64,000 nt of DNA from Chromatocurvus sp964613795 (GTDB lineage Bacteria > Pseudomonadota > Gammaproteobacteria > Pseudomonadales > Halieaceae): assembly GCA_964613795.1 (NCBI GenBank), contig CAZTJR010000004.1, positions 1 through 64,000 on the forward strand, read 5' to 3'. The translations under genes and the position numbers were made by a program. The notes beneath the pieces are model-generated. The model was given only the letters and a program-made list of their open reading frames with translations, was not told the DNA's origin and made no database searches. Below, one piece after another: positions 51,655 through 59,993 of this stretch (the stretch's first letter is position 1; each line of letters begins with the position of its first letter).

Positions 51655-51670
51655 TGCAAGGGACGTGCCA
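51655..51670 (-). promoter_or_regulatory. Sigma-54 promoter of the fliL operon
   Basis: The minus strand reads TGGCACG, TCCC, TTGCA, a perfect match to the sigma-54 consensus (all 12 defined positions). It ends about 50 bases before the fliL ATG. The promoter should be activated by FleQ or FleR, whose genes are at 61263-62351 and 58629-59993. Confidence 0.93.
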
Positions 51671-51834
51671 GGCAGAGCCGTACGCCACAACCGCGCCATG
51701 CGCGGGGCTCGGCGAAGGGACCTGGACTCCACCGCGCGGCAGGCGTCAGCTTTTTGACTTTTTGATGAGCGTGCGGCACCGGCCGCGACAAGCGCCTGAC
51801 GCGCAGGAGGGCATTGATAGTAACGGCCGCGGGT

Positions 51835-52941
51835 TCAGGCGTAAATGTCGAGCAGCCCTGATGCAGACATGTCGTGAAGCGGGGAGTCTGACTGATCCGT
51901 TGCAACGGCATCCTCCGCTAATCCGGCCGATGACCCGGCGCGATCGCCGCGACCGGACTCGCCCGAGGCGTCATCGCGACCCGAATGCGACACCGAGGCG
52001 TCCGTCAGGGTCATGCCCTGCTCGGCGAGGGCATCGCGCAGGCGCGGCAGCACGGCCTCGAGGGCTTCCCGGACCTGCGCCTGCTGAGCACCGAGATGCA
52101 GCCTGGCCTCGCCACCCTCAAGATCCAGCCAGATATCCACACGGCCCAGCTGGGCAGGCTCCAGCTGCAGCCGCGCCTGATGCACGCCTTCCCGGCTCAT
52201 CCAGGCCACCTGCTCCAGCGTTTGGGAAACGGTGGCATGAAACGCCTGCGGCGGCAGCGCCGCTGACTGTGGCAGACGCCCCGGCGCGACATCCAGCGGC
52301 CGCTCGGGGGCGGCGGCCTGCAATCCCGCGGCGAGGGTACTGCTGCCCTGCGCGTCCGTGCCGGGGGGCTGCTGGCCTGCCGTGGCCAGGTTCTGCAGTG
52401 CATCGAGCAGGCCCGCCTGGCCGCCGGCCGCGGGAGCAGAAGCCGACGCCAGCCCTGCCGCCTCAAAACCGGCAAGGCGGCTGTCAAGGGCCGCGATCAA
52501 CGCGGGGGGCAGCTGAGCTGCCTCCTCTGTCAGCCATTCGGCGACGGTGACAGCGTCGCTCGCTGGCAGCCCTTGCTGCAGCAACCACGTTTGTAGATCG
52601 TTGCTTGAGGCGTTCAACCCCTCAGCCTGCTGCAGCGGATCAGGCGTTGCGGCGAGATCGAGATCGAGACTGGCAAGCAGTGTGAAAATAGCCGCAGACA
52701 GCGCTTCCGGCGCGCTTTCCTGGCCCAATGACGCTGCCTCCGCGGCAGCAACCGGGTCGAGACCGGGCAGGGACTCGGACGCTGACTCGCCGGCATTCAT
52801 GGCGGTCAGCAGCTCACCGAACACCAGTGCCAGGGGTGCAGGCTCCGCAGCGGCGGCCGATAACTCTGGCGTCGTCGACGGCGGGGAGGCCGGCCCCAGG
52901 CCCGGCGACGGGCTCAGCGACGGGCCAAGCAGCGGTATCAC
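51835..52941 (-). CDS. fliK: Flagellar hook-length control protein FliK
   Basis: A 368-residue secreted ruler. The N-terminal two thirds are low-complexity (Ala, Pro, Ser, Leu rich), as usual. The conserved C-terminal domain (about residues 245-325) reads ARLQLEPAQLGRVDIWLDLEGGEARLHLGAQQAQVREALEAVLPRLRDALAEQGMTL, the FliK core that contacts FlhB to switch substrates. A Ser/Asp-rich tail follows. The GTG start overlaps the fliJ stop by four bases (GTGA). The 230-base gap after its stop holds a stem-loop and the fliL promoter. Confidence 0.9.
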   Translation of the reverse strand: MIPLLGPSLSPSPGLGPASPPSTTPELSAAAAEPAPLALVFGELLTAMNAGESASESLPGLDPVAAAEAASLGQESAPEALSAAIFTLLASLDLDLAATPDPLQQAEGLNASSNDLQTWLLQQGLPASDAVTVAEWLTEEAAQLPPALIAALDSRLAGFEAAGLASASAPAAGGQAGLLDALQNLATAGQQPPGTDAQGSSTLAAGLQAAAPERPLDVAPGRLPQSAALPPQAFHATVSQTLEQVAWMSREGVHQARLQLEPAQLGRVDIWLDLEGGEARLHLGAQQAQVREALEAVLPRLRDALAEQGMTLTDASVSHSGRDDASGESGRGDRAGSSAGLAEDAVATDQSDSPLHDMSASGLLDIYA

Positions 52942-53387
52942 CGCCGGCCACCGAGAAAGCGCTGCAGCGACAGGTCATCCAGCTGACGCTGCTCTGACCG
53001 GTCCAGCGCCCTGCGCTCAGCCTCGACGTTGCGCTCTGCTGCCTGCTCAACGGCGCGAACCTGGTTGCGCGCCTGGTACCAGACGTCCTTCTGACGCTCG
53101 AAGGCGGCGCGGGCATTTTCCACGTGCTTCTGCTGCTGTTCCAGGGCACCCTGGAGCTGGGTAAGGAAAGCCGTGTAATTCTGTAGCGTAGCCGCGCTGG
53201 TTCCCGCACGGCGCACCTGCTCGAATTCAGTGTGATAGGCATTGAGGTAGTTACGCAGATCCTGCAGGCGCTCATCCGCCTGATCCATGGCGACCCGCAG
53301 CTCACCAAGCCGGCGCGAAGCGAGATCGCGATCCCCACCGAAGTGCTCAGCAATACGCTTTAACCGATCCGAGCGCTTTCTGCTCAA
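52938..53387 (-). CDS. fliJ: Flagellar export protein FliJ
   Basis: A 149-residue coiled-coil protein that couples the export ATPase to the gate. Nearly the whole length is helical (LRVAMDQADERLQDLRNYLNAY, QLQGALEQQQKHVENARAAFERQKDVWYQA, ending DLSLQRFLGGRR) and shows family spacing, though sequence identity in FliJ is always low. The start appears to be TTG at 53387, preceded by GGGAG at seven bases. A gap of 136 bases to fliI contains a sigma-54 promoter, so fliJ and fliK may be expressed separately from fliEFGHI. Confidence 0.88.
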   Translation of the reverse strand: MSRKRSDRLKRIAEHFGGDRDLASRRLGELRVAMDQADERLQDLRNYLNAYHTEFEQVRRAGTSAATLQNYTAFLTQLQGALEQQQKHVENARAAFERQKDVWYQARNQVRAVEQAAERNVEAERRALDRSEQRQLDDLSLQRFLGGRR

Positions 53388-53517
53388 TCCTCAACTCCCG
53401 TTGTCCGAGCCCGAAGCAAGCGCCAGACCAATCGCCCGACAGGCCCGGGCACTCTTCTGACAGTTTAGCGCACCGCTCTGGCGACGCGCACACTTGCCTC
53501 TTTACGATGACCGGGCC

Positions 53518-53533
53518 TGCAAGTCATGTGCCA
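53518..53533 (-). promoter_or_regulatory. Sigma-54 promoter of fliJK, embedded in the fliI stop
   Basis: The minus strand reads TGGCACA, TGAC, TTGCA: 11 of 12 defined consensus positions (A for G at one place) with exact spacing. The last fliI codons and stop (GGC ACA TGA) form its -24 half. The fliJ start is about 130 bases downstream, leaving a leader of roughly 118 bases. Confidence 0.82.
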
Positions 53534-54906
53534 TTATCCGCAGCGTCGGCGTCTCCGCCGAGCAGCTGTTCCAGGGCCGAGAAGCTGGCTGCAAGATCCA
53601 CCGGCTCGGCGCTGCCCTGGCGCAGGAATTCGAGCATGGCGGGGCGCATCGCGATGGCCTCGTCGACCCGCGGGTCGGCGCCCTTGCGATAGGCCCCCAC
53701 GGCGATCAGGTCCTGATTTTGCCGGTAGGCGGCAAAAATCTGCCGGAAGCGCCGCACCTCAAGCTGATGCGCGTCGGACGTGATGTCCGGCATAACCCGG
53801 CTAATCGAGGCTTCGACATCAATCGCCGGATACACGCCCTCCTCCGCCAATGTGCGTGACAGGACAATATGCCCATCGAGAATAGCCCGCGCCGCGTCGG
53901 CGATGGGATCGTTGGTATCGTCGCCCTCGGCGAGCACCGTGTAGAACGCAGTGATGGACCCGGCGCCAGTCTGGCTGGTGCCGGCGCGCTCCACCAGCGC
54001 CGGCAGGCTGGCAAACACCGAGGGCGGATAACCCTTGGTTGCCGGCGGCTCACCCACCGCCAGGGCAATTTCTCGCTTGGCCTGGGCGAAGCGCGTCAGA
54101 GAATCCATCAGCAGCAGGACCTTCAGACCCTGATCGCGAAAATGCTCGGCGATCGCCGTCGCCAGCCAGGCGCCGCGCATGCGCATCAGCGGCGCCTGGT
54201 CCGCCGGTGTGGCCACGATCACCGCCCTGCGCAGGCCTTCCGGCCCCAGTGTGTTCTCGATAAAATCGCGCACCTCGCGACCGCGCTCGCCAATCAGAGC
54301 CACCACCACGACATCCGCCGAGGTGAAGCGCGTCATCATGCCCAGCAGCGTCGATTTGCCCACGCCGGAACCCGCAAACAGGCCCAGGCGCTGGCCGCGG
54401 CCCACGGTCAACAGGGCGTTGATGGTCCGTACCCCGACATTCAGTGGTTCGCGGATGGGGTGGCGGTCCAGCGGATTGATCAGCGGCCCCATGAGCGGGG
54501 AACGGGCGTCCGGCAGCAGCGGGCCCAGGCTGTCCAGGGGATTGCCGGCGCCGTCTATCACCCGTCCCAGCAAGCGGTTACCCACCGGCGCGTCGAGCGC
54601 CATTCCAGCGGGAACCACCCGGGCCCGTGGCGACAGACCGCGGATTTCCTCCACCGGCATCAGGAACAGGCTGTCATCGGAGAAGCCCACCACCTCGGTT
54701 TCCAGACGCGGTCCGCGGTCGGGCAATACCCAGCAGCGCTCCCCCAGGGCGGCCTCGACCCCGACGGCCTCCAGCGTCAGGCCCACCACCCGCCGCAGCC
54801 GGCCGGTCGCCCACAGCGTGGCACCCGGGACCGCCTCTTCCCTGCGCTGCCGCAGCCGGGTCGCCCAGCGGGCATTGCGCGTCTCGCTTACAGGGACCTC
54901 ACTCAC
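53524..54906 (-). CDS. fliI: Flagellum-specific ATPase FliI
   Basis: A 460-residue ATPase energising flagellar export. An N-terminal beta domain (about 1-95) precedes the catalytic core with Walker A GLFAGSGVGKSTLLGMM, LIGERGREVRDFIEN, Walker B LKVLLLMDSLTRFAQAKREIALAVGEPPATKGYPPSVFA and GSITAFYTVLAEGDDTNDPIADAARAILDGHI. Its GTG start overlaps the fliH stop by four bases. Its last codons double as the -24 part of the fliJ promoter. Length agrees with the family (about 450). Confidence 0.96.
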   Translation of the reverse strand: MSEVPVSETRNARWATRLRQRREEAVPGATLWATGRLRRVVGLTLEAVGVEAALGERCWVLPDRGPRLETEVVGFSDDSLFLMPVEEIRGLSPRARVVPAGMALDAPVGNRLLGRVIDGAGNPLDSLGPLLPDARSPLMGPLINPLDRHPIREPLNVGVRTINALLTVGRGQRLGLFAGSGVGKSTLLGMMTRFTSADVVVVALIGERGREVRDFIENTLGPEGLRRAVIVATPADQAPLMRMRGAWLATAIAEHFRDQGLKVLLLMDSLTRFAQAKREIALAVGEPPATKGYPPSVFASLPALVERAGTSQTGAGSITAFYTVLAEGDDTNDPIADAARAILDGHIVLSRTLAEEGVYPAIDVEASISRVMPDITSDAHQLEVRRFRQIFAAYRQNQDLIAVGAYRKGADPRVDEAIAMRPAMLEFLRQGSAEPVDLAASFSALEQLLGGDADAADNGT

Positions 54907-55577
54907 GGGGCATCCGGTGACGGACCCGGCTCCATAGCGTCATCGTCCCGGTCGCCGCCGAGCACCCGGGATGCCACGGTGCGGATGCGCGCCTCCAGCG
55001 CGGCATCGACCGTGGTGTTGGGGCTGATGACCCGGCAGCCGCCGTGCTCGATCACAGGGTCTTCGACGATTTCCCAGGAAGCGGGACCGCTGGGCTGGGA
55101 CAGCGCCTCTCGCACCAGCTGCGCATCATCGGGGTTGAGCACCACACGGATGTCGCGGGTGCTCGAGGGAAGCTCGGCCAGGGCCTCGCGCACGGCGGCG
55201 ATCACATGCGCGGGATTGACCGCCAGCTCGCGCCGGATAATCTGCCGCGCCACTGCCAGCGCCAGCTGGGTGAGTTCTTCCTCGACCTGATCGTCGATAT
55301 CCTGCAGCGGGCTGACCATGGCATCGACGATCTTGCCCAGGCGCGCAGCCTGACGGTCGGTTTCCGTCTTGCCCGCGGCCCGCCCCGCCTCCAGCCCGCG
55401 GGCATAGGATTCGTCCCAGGCCTGCTTCTGGATGGCCTCGAGATCGGCGGCACTCGGTTTTTGCGGGGTGGCAGCCGGTCGTGCCTCACCGGCTCGGGCG
55501 GGACGGGCGTTTGCGACATTCTCAAGCTGCCAGCGCTCCATGGGCGGCAGCTGCTCGCGAAGCAGAATGTCAGACAT
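54903..55577 (-). CDS. fliH: Flagellar assembly protein FliH
   Basis: A 224-residue cytoplasmic regulator of FliI. A Pro/Ala-rich N-terminus, a GxxxG-like helix (ARGLEAGRAAGKTETDRQAARLGKIVDAM) and a C-terminal domain (ALAVARQIIRRELAVNPAHVIAAVREALAELP, DVRVVLNPDD-like IRVVLNPDDAQLV, CRVISPNTTVDAALEARIRTVA) are diagnostic. The ATG at 55577 (MSDILLREQLPPME) is chosen because AAGGG sits eight to nine bases upstream; upstream ATGs at 55583 and 55604 lie inside fliG. It overlaps fliG by eight bases. Confidence 0.92.
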   Translation of the reverse strand: MSDILLREQLPPMERWQLENVANARPARAGEARPAATPQKPSAADLEAIQKQAWDESYARGLEAGRAAGKTETDRQAARLGKIVDAMVSPLQDIDDQVEEELTQLALAVARQIIRRELAVNPAHVIAAVREALAELPSSTRDIRVVLNPDDAQLVREALSQPSGPASWEIVEDPVIEHGGCRVISPNTTVDAALEARIRTVASRVLGGDRDDDAMEPGPSPDAP

Positions 55578-56586
55578 ACTCATCGCCCTTGCCGCCGAGC
55601 TCAATCTGCCCCTGATCGGCCAGGTTGCGCACCGTTCCCAGTATTTCCTTCTGCGCGGCCTCCACTTCGGCCAGCCGCACCGGGCCCTTGGCTTCCAGGT
55701 CCTCGTTGAGCATTTCGGCGGCGCGCCGCGACATATTCTTCATCAGCTTGTCCTTCACCGTCTGATCGGCTCCTTTCAGCGCAACCACCAGCAGGTCGGT
55801 CTGCACCTCGCGCAGAAGGGTCTGTATGCCGCGGTCGTCGATATCGGCCAGATTCTCGAACACGAACATCTCGTCCTGAATGCGCTGGCTGAGGCCCTCA
55901 TTGGACTTTCTCACGGCATCCAGCACACCCTGCTCGGTCACGCCGTCCACCAGGTTGAGAATCTCGGCCGCCGTGCGCACGCCGCCGACGCTGGATGACT
56001 TCACGTTTTCGCTGCCAGTGGACTGCTTCTGGATCACATCATCCAGCTCGCTAAGCGCCGACGGCGGGATGCCGTCCAGCGTGGCAATGCGCATGATGAC
56101 GTCGGGCCGGGCGCGGTCCGGCAGAAACCCCAGAATCTCCGCCGCCTGATCGCTGTCCAGATAGGACAGTACGATGGCGATGATCTGCGGGTGCTCTTGG
56201 CGGATCATGTCCGCCACGCTGCGTGCATCCATCCACTTCAGGGACTCCAGCCCCTTGCTGTCGCGACCGAGCAAAATCCGGTCGATCATGTTGGATGCCT
56301 TGTCGCCCAGCGCGTCCTGCATGACCCGCCTGACGTAATCGTCCGAACCCACCCCAAGGGAGGTCTTTTCCTCAACTGACGAGATGAAGGCATCCAGCAC
56401 CTGGTTTACCTGATCCCGGCTGACGCCGCTGAGCGATGCCATGGAGTTGCCGATCTTCTGCACTTCCCTCGCACCCATGTGCTTGAGCACCGTGGAAGCC
56501 TCCTGCTCACCGAGTGACATCAGCAGAATCGCCGCGCGATCGACGCCAGAGAGCGTTTCCTGACCCTCTTTTTTCTCGTCACTCAC
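55570..56586 (-). CDS. fliG: Flagellar motor switch protein FliG
   Basis: A 338-residue rotor protein that contacts FliF, FliM and stators. N-terminal domain (about 1-100: SGVDRAAILLMSLGEQEASTVLKHM), middle domain (about 110-195: EHPQIIAIVLSYLDSDQAAEILGFLP) and C-terminal torque domain (LADIDDRGIQTLLREVQTDLLVVALKGADQTVKDKLMKNMSRRAAEMLNEDLEAKGPVRLAEVEAAQ). The charged torque-helix residues are in place. The GTG start overlaps fliF by eight bases; fliH starts inside its end. Confidence 0.96.
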   Translation of the reverse strand: MSDEKKEGQETLSGVDRAAILLMSLGEQEASTVLKHMGAREVQKIGNSMASLSGVSRDQVNQVLDAFISSVEEKTSLGVGSDDYVRRVMQDALGDKASNMIDRILLGRDSKGLESLKWMDARSVADMIRQEHPQIIAIVLSYLDSDQAAEILGFLPDRARPDVIMRIATLDGIPPSALSELDDVIQKQSTGSENVKSSSVGGVRTAAEILNLVDGVTEQGVLDAVRKSNEGLSQRIQDEMFVFENLADIDDRGIQTLLREVQTDLLVVALKGADQTVKDKLMKNMSRRAAEMLNEDLEAKGPVRLAEVEAAQKEILGTVRNLADQGQIELGGKGDEYV

Positions 56587-58225
56587 CCTCGTTCACCCAA
56601 TCACGCACCACCTGCGCAACCCGCTTCGGATCCTGATTGACAATCGATTTCGCATTCGACACCCGCTGTTCAAACTCCTCGGCCGGCCTGCGTTTCGGCG
56701 TTTCCCGCTCGGCCGACGCCGCGGCTGAACCCTCACTCTGCGCACCGGCGCCGGCAGGCAAACCCTGGGCAAATGCCGGTGGCAGCATCTGCGCCCGCGG
56801 CGGTACCGCGAGCAGCTGGCGCAGCGTGGGCCGTATGATCATCTGTATCAACATGATAATCACCACCAGCGCCGCCAGCACGCGCAGCGCCCCCAGCAGA
56901 TCAAAATCGTCGAGGAAGGAGGGCTCGGGTAGCTCCTCCTCATCGAGATTCGCCCGATCCCGGAAGTTCGTCCCAACCACAGTGACGGCGTCGCCGCGCG
57001 CCTCCTCAAAGCCGACCGCCTTGCGCACCAGCTCGCTGAAGCGCTCGAGCTCCTCTTCCGTGTAGGGTACCGATTCCGGCTCACCTTCGGCATTGGCCAC
57101 CGTGCGCTGGTTCAGCACCACCGCCACGTTGAGCCGCCGAATGCCCCCCACCGGCGCCTGCACGTAGCGCACCGTGCGGCTGATTTCGTAATTGCGCAGG
57201 CTACGCGTCGACATGGGCTCATCGTCGGTGACCTCGGCGTTTTCTGCATCTGCCACCTCGGGCTCGGCCACCGGCGGCTGGTTGCTCAGCGCGCCAGGAA
57301 CACCCCGCCCGCCGCGCATCGCAGCGGCGGGCTCGGCGCTCAACTGCTCGCTGCGCACGACCTGACTTTCCGGATCATACAGCTCCTGGGTTTCTTCACG
57401 CATTTCCGGGTTCAGACTGACCGCCACCTGGGCGCGCACATTGTCCATGCCGACGATCGACGCCAGCAGCTCCTCCACGCGCTGGGTAAGACGGCCCTCC
57501 ATGCGCTCTGCCTGCTCATCGATGCTTTTTTTCCCGTCCGCGTCCTCGGCATCCGGATCGGGCGACAACAGATTGCCGTTCTGATCCACCACCGTGACCT
57601 CGCTGCGCGCCATGTCGGGTACGGACGAGGCAATGAGGTTGATTATGCTGCTGACCTGGGCAGGTTCCAGCCGGCGCCCCGGATACAGGTTGACAAGAAC
57701 AGAGGCACCCGCAGGCGAGCGATCGCGCACAAACACGGTCTGGCGCGGCACGGCGAGGTGGACGCGTGCCGCAGAGACGGCACTGATACTGGCGACGGTC
57801 CGCTGCAGTTCCACTTCGAGCGCACGCTGGAAGCGGGCCGTCTCGACGAACTGACTGTCGGACAGTCCATTACTTTCATTGAGCATCTCAAAACCGACCC
57901 CGGCGCTGTTGGGCAGGTCCTGGGAGGCCAGCTGCAGTCGCGCCGAATGCACCTGATCCGAGGGCACCAGCACTGCGCCGCCGCCCGATTCATAGCGATA
58001 GGGAACGCCTGCGGTCTCGAGCACCTGCACAATCTCCACAGCGTCGCGATCCGCCAGATTGCTGAACAGCACCTGGTAGCTGTCCTCCCGGGACCACAGC
58101 ACCACCCATACCCCCAGCGCCACGGCGGCGGCCAGGCCTACCAGCAGCAGCAGCTGGCGCAGTCCTGGGACCTGGTCGACCAGGTTCTCGGCAGATCGTG
58201 CGGTTGTCAGTTCCTGAGCGGCCAC
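56579..58225 (-). CDS. fliF: Flagellar MS-ring protein FliF
   Basis: A 548-residue inner-membrane ring protein, base of the flagellum. Membrane helix 1 (LLLLVGLAAAVALGVWVVLW) is followed by the ring domains with LYPGRRLEPAQVSSIINLIASSVPDM and VTVVDQNGNLLS, a long periplasmic loop, helix 2 (LLGALRVLAALVVIIMLIQMII) and a C-terminal FliG-binding peptide (RVSNAKSIVNQDPKRVAQVVRDWVNEG). GTG start at 58225 with GAGGAG ahead of it. Confidence 0.96.
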   Translation of the reverse strand: MAAQELTTARSAENLVDQVPGLRQLLLLVGLAAAVALGVWVVLWSREDSYQVLFSNLADRDAVEIVQVLETAGVPYRYESGGGAVLVPSDQVHSARLQLASQDLPNSAGVGFEMLNESNGLSDSQFVETARFQRALEVELQRTVASISAVSAARVHLAVPRQTVFVRDRSPAGASVLVNLYPGRRLEPAQVSSIINLIASSVPDMARSEVTVVDQNGNLLSPDPDAEDADGKKSIDEQAERMEGRLTQRVEELLASIVGMDNVRAQVAVSLNPEMREETQELYDPESQVVRSEQLSAEPAAAMRGGRGVPGALSNQPPVAEPEVADAENAEVTDDEPMSTRSLRNYEISRTVRYVQAPVGGIRRLNVAVVLNQRTVANAEGEPESVPYTEEELERFSELVRKAVGFEEARGDAVTVVGTNFRDRANLDEEELPEPSFLDDFDLLGALRVLAALVVIIMLIQMIIRPTLRQLLAVPPRAQMLPPAFAQGLPAGAGAQSEGSAAASAERETPKRRPAEEFEQRVSNAKSIVNQDPKRVAQVVRDWVNEGE

Positions 58226-58251
58226 CGGTCAGCTCCTCTCGCGTGCAGTGA

Positions 58252-58569
58252 TCATATCGGCATGTTCTGGATTTCCCGGTAGGCCTCGACCAGGCGATTG
58301 CGCACCTGCACCAGGGCCTCGAAGGACACCCGCGCCTTCTGGCCGGCAATCATGACCGTAGCCAGGTCGGCCTCCGGTTCGCCGCGCTCGAACGCCGCCT
58401 TCAGCTCGGATGAGGCCTGCTGATTGGCGTTCACCTGCTCGATGGAGCGGGTCAGCAGACTGGCGAACTCGCCCTGATCCACCGGCTCGGCCTCGCTGGC
58501 GCCGGACCCCGCCTCGATTTTTATCTGACGCATCTGCGTCAGCACCTGCTGAATGGCAATATCGCTCAC
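58252..58569 (-). CDS. fliE: Flagellar hook-basal body protein FliE
   Basis: A 105-residue protein joining the MS ring to the rod. The diagnostic C-terminal half reads ASSELKAAFERGEPEADLATVMIAGQKARVSFEALVQVRNRLVEAYREIQNMPI, with the N-terminal helix (IAIQQVLTQMRQIK) typical of the family. A very strong ribosome binding site (AAGGAGGTG) precedes the GTG at 58569. The 59-base gap after fleR shows no sigma-54 promoter of full quality, so expression from the fleSR transcript is likely. Confidence 0.95.
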   Translation of the reverse strand: MSDIAIQQVLTQMRQIKIEAGSGASEAEPVDQGEFASLLTRSIEQVNANQQASSELKAAFERGEPEADLATVMIAGQKARVSFEALVQVRNRLVEAYREIQNMPI

Positions 58570-58628
58570 ACTTCACCTCCTTCAGAGTCGTTCTTTCTGC
58601 GCTGCGCCGCTGCGCGGTTTGCCACGTC

Positions 58629-59993
58629 TCAACGCCCGGCCGCGGCATAGGCACCGCTGCCATCGCCGGGAATCGGCACGCCGCTTTTGCGGATGCGCGA
58701 CAGCTTGTAGCGCAGCGTGCGCGGACTGATACCCAGGCGCTCGGCGGCGCGCCCGCGGTGCCCGTCCTCTTCACGCAGTACCGCAACAATCTCGTCGCAC
58801 TCCCTCTCTTCCAAGGTCGCCTGCAGGTTGGGGCTCCTGTCCGTGACCGGGGTCGCACCAGTCGGCGACACTGGCGCGGACGGCTCAAAGAACAGGTCGT
58901 CGGCCTGCAGTTCCTCCACGCCCGATGACAGCACCAGCGCGCGCTGTATCACGTTGTCCAGCTCGCGGACATTGCCGGGCCAGGGGTGCGCCCGCAGGCG
59001 ACGCAGGGCCGCGGCCGCCAGACCCGGCGGCCGCCCGCGGGCGTGCAGCGACAGCGCGCGCAAAGCCAGTGGCTCGATATCGCCGGGACGCTCACGCAGG
59101 GGCGGCAGGTGCAGCGGAAACACGTTCAGGCGGTAGTACAGATCCTCGCGGAAGCGGCCCGCGGCCACCTCGGCGGCCAGATCACGATTGGTGGTGGCGA
59201 TCACCCGGACATTCAGCGGGATGACGCGGTTGCTGCCCAGTCGCTCCACCTCGCGCTCCTGAAGCACCCGCAACAGCTTGACCTGCAGCCCCAGGTCCAT
59301 CTCGGTTATCTCGTCCAGCAGCAGCGTACCCCCATCGGCGCTTTCGAATTTGCCCTCCCGGACCCGGGCGGCTCCGGTGAAGGCGCCCTTCTCGTGCCCG
59401 AACAGCTCGGCCTCCAGCATCTGCTCGGGAATGGCGGCGCAGTTCACCGCCACAAACGGCGCGCCGGCACGTTCGGACTCGTTGTGAATGAAGCGGGCAA
59501 ATACCTCCTTGCCGCTGCCGCTCGGCCCGGACAGCAGCACGCTGATATCCACAGCAGCCACCTTGCGCGCCAGGCTGACCAGAGACTGCGTCTGCGGGTC
59601 GGCGGCCACCAGCTCGAACGCGCTGCCGGCGGCCTTCTGGAAGCGACGCACCCGCTCCAGCAGCTGCTTCACTTCGACCGGTTTCACCAGATAGTCCATG
59701 GCGCCCTGGCGGATGGCCTGCACAGCCTGGGGCACGGTGCCGAAGGCCGTCATCAGCATCATGGGAATGTCGCGATACTGCTCACGCACCGCGGCCAGTA
59801 GCTCGAGGCCGCTCATTGGCTGCATCTGGATGTCGGAGATAATCAGTGCGTAGGACTGCTCGGCGAGCCGCCGCAGCGCCTCGCTGCCGTCACTCGCCGT
59901 CACCACCGCGAAACCGCCCAGCGCCAGCGTCTCCAGGAGCGCCTCACGGAGGTTGTCGTCATCTTCCACCAGCAATATGCGAAAGTCACTCAT
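58629..59993 (-). CDS. fleR: Flagellar sigma-54 response regulator FleR
   Basis: A 454-residue NtrC-family activator of middle flagellar genes. Receiver (about 1-120: RILLVEDDDNLREALLET, acceptor Asp in LIISDIQMQPMSG), central AAA domain (about 130-365) with LLSGPSGSGKEVFARFIH, the sigma-54 contact loop ELFGHEKGAFTGAAR, GGTLLLDEITEMDLG and FREDLYYRLNVFPL, then a Fis-type helix-turn-helix (GHRGRAAERLGISPRTLRYKLSRI). The ATG at 59993 gives the receiver its natural start and overlaps the fleS stop by four bases. Confidence 0.94.
   Translation of the reverse strand: MSDFRILLVEDDDNLREALLETLALGGFAVVTASDGSEALRRLAEQSYALIISDIQMQPMSGLELLAAVREQYRDIPMMLMTAFGTVPQAVQAIRQGAMDYLVKPVEVKQLLERVRRFQKAAGSAFELVAADPQTQSLVSLARKVAAVDISVLLSGPSGSGKEVFARFIHNESERAGAPFVAVNCAAIPEQMLEAELFGHEKGAFTGAARVREGKFESADGGTLLLDEITEMDLGLQVKLLRVLQEREVERLGSNRVIPLNVRVIATTNRDLAAEVAAGRFREDLYYRLNVFPLHLPPLRERPGDIEPLALRALSLHARGRPPGLAAAALRRLRAHPWPGNVRELDNVIQRALVLSSGVEELQADDLFFEPSAPVSPTGATPVTDRSPNLQATLEERECDEIVAVLREEDGHRGRAAERLGISPRTLRYKLSRIRKSGVPIPGDGSGAYAAAGR

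Noticed and set aside
58570..58640. TGGCAAA near fleR stop as a sigma-54 promoter for fliE
   Set aside because: The GC of a -12 element is not at the required distance from GG; the spacing is two bases too short.
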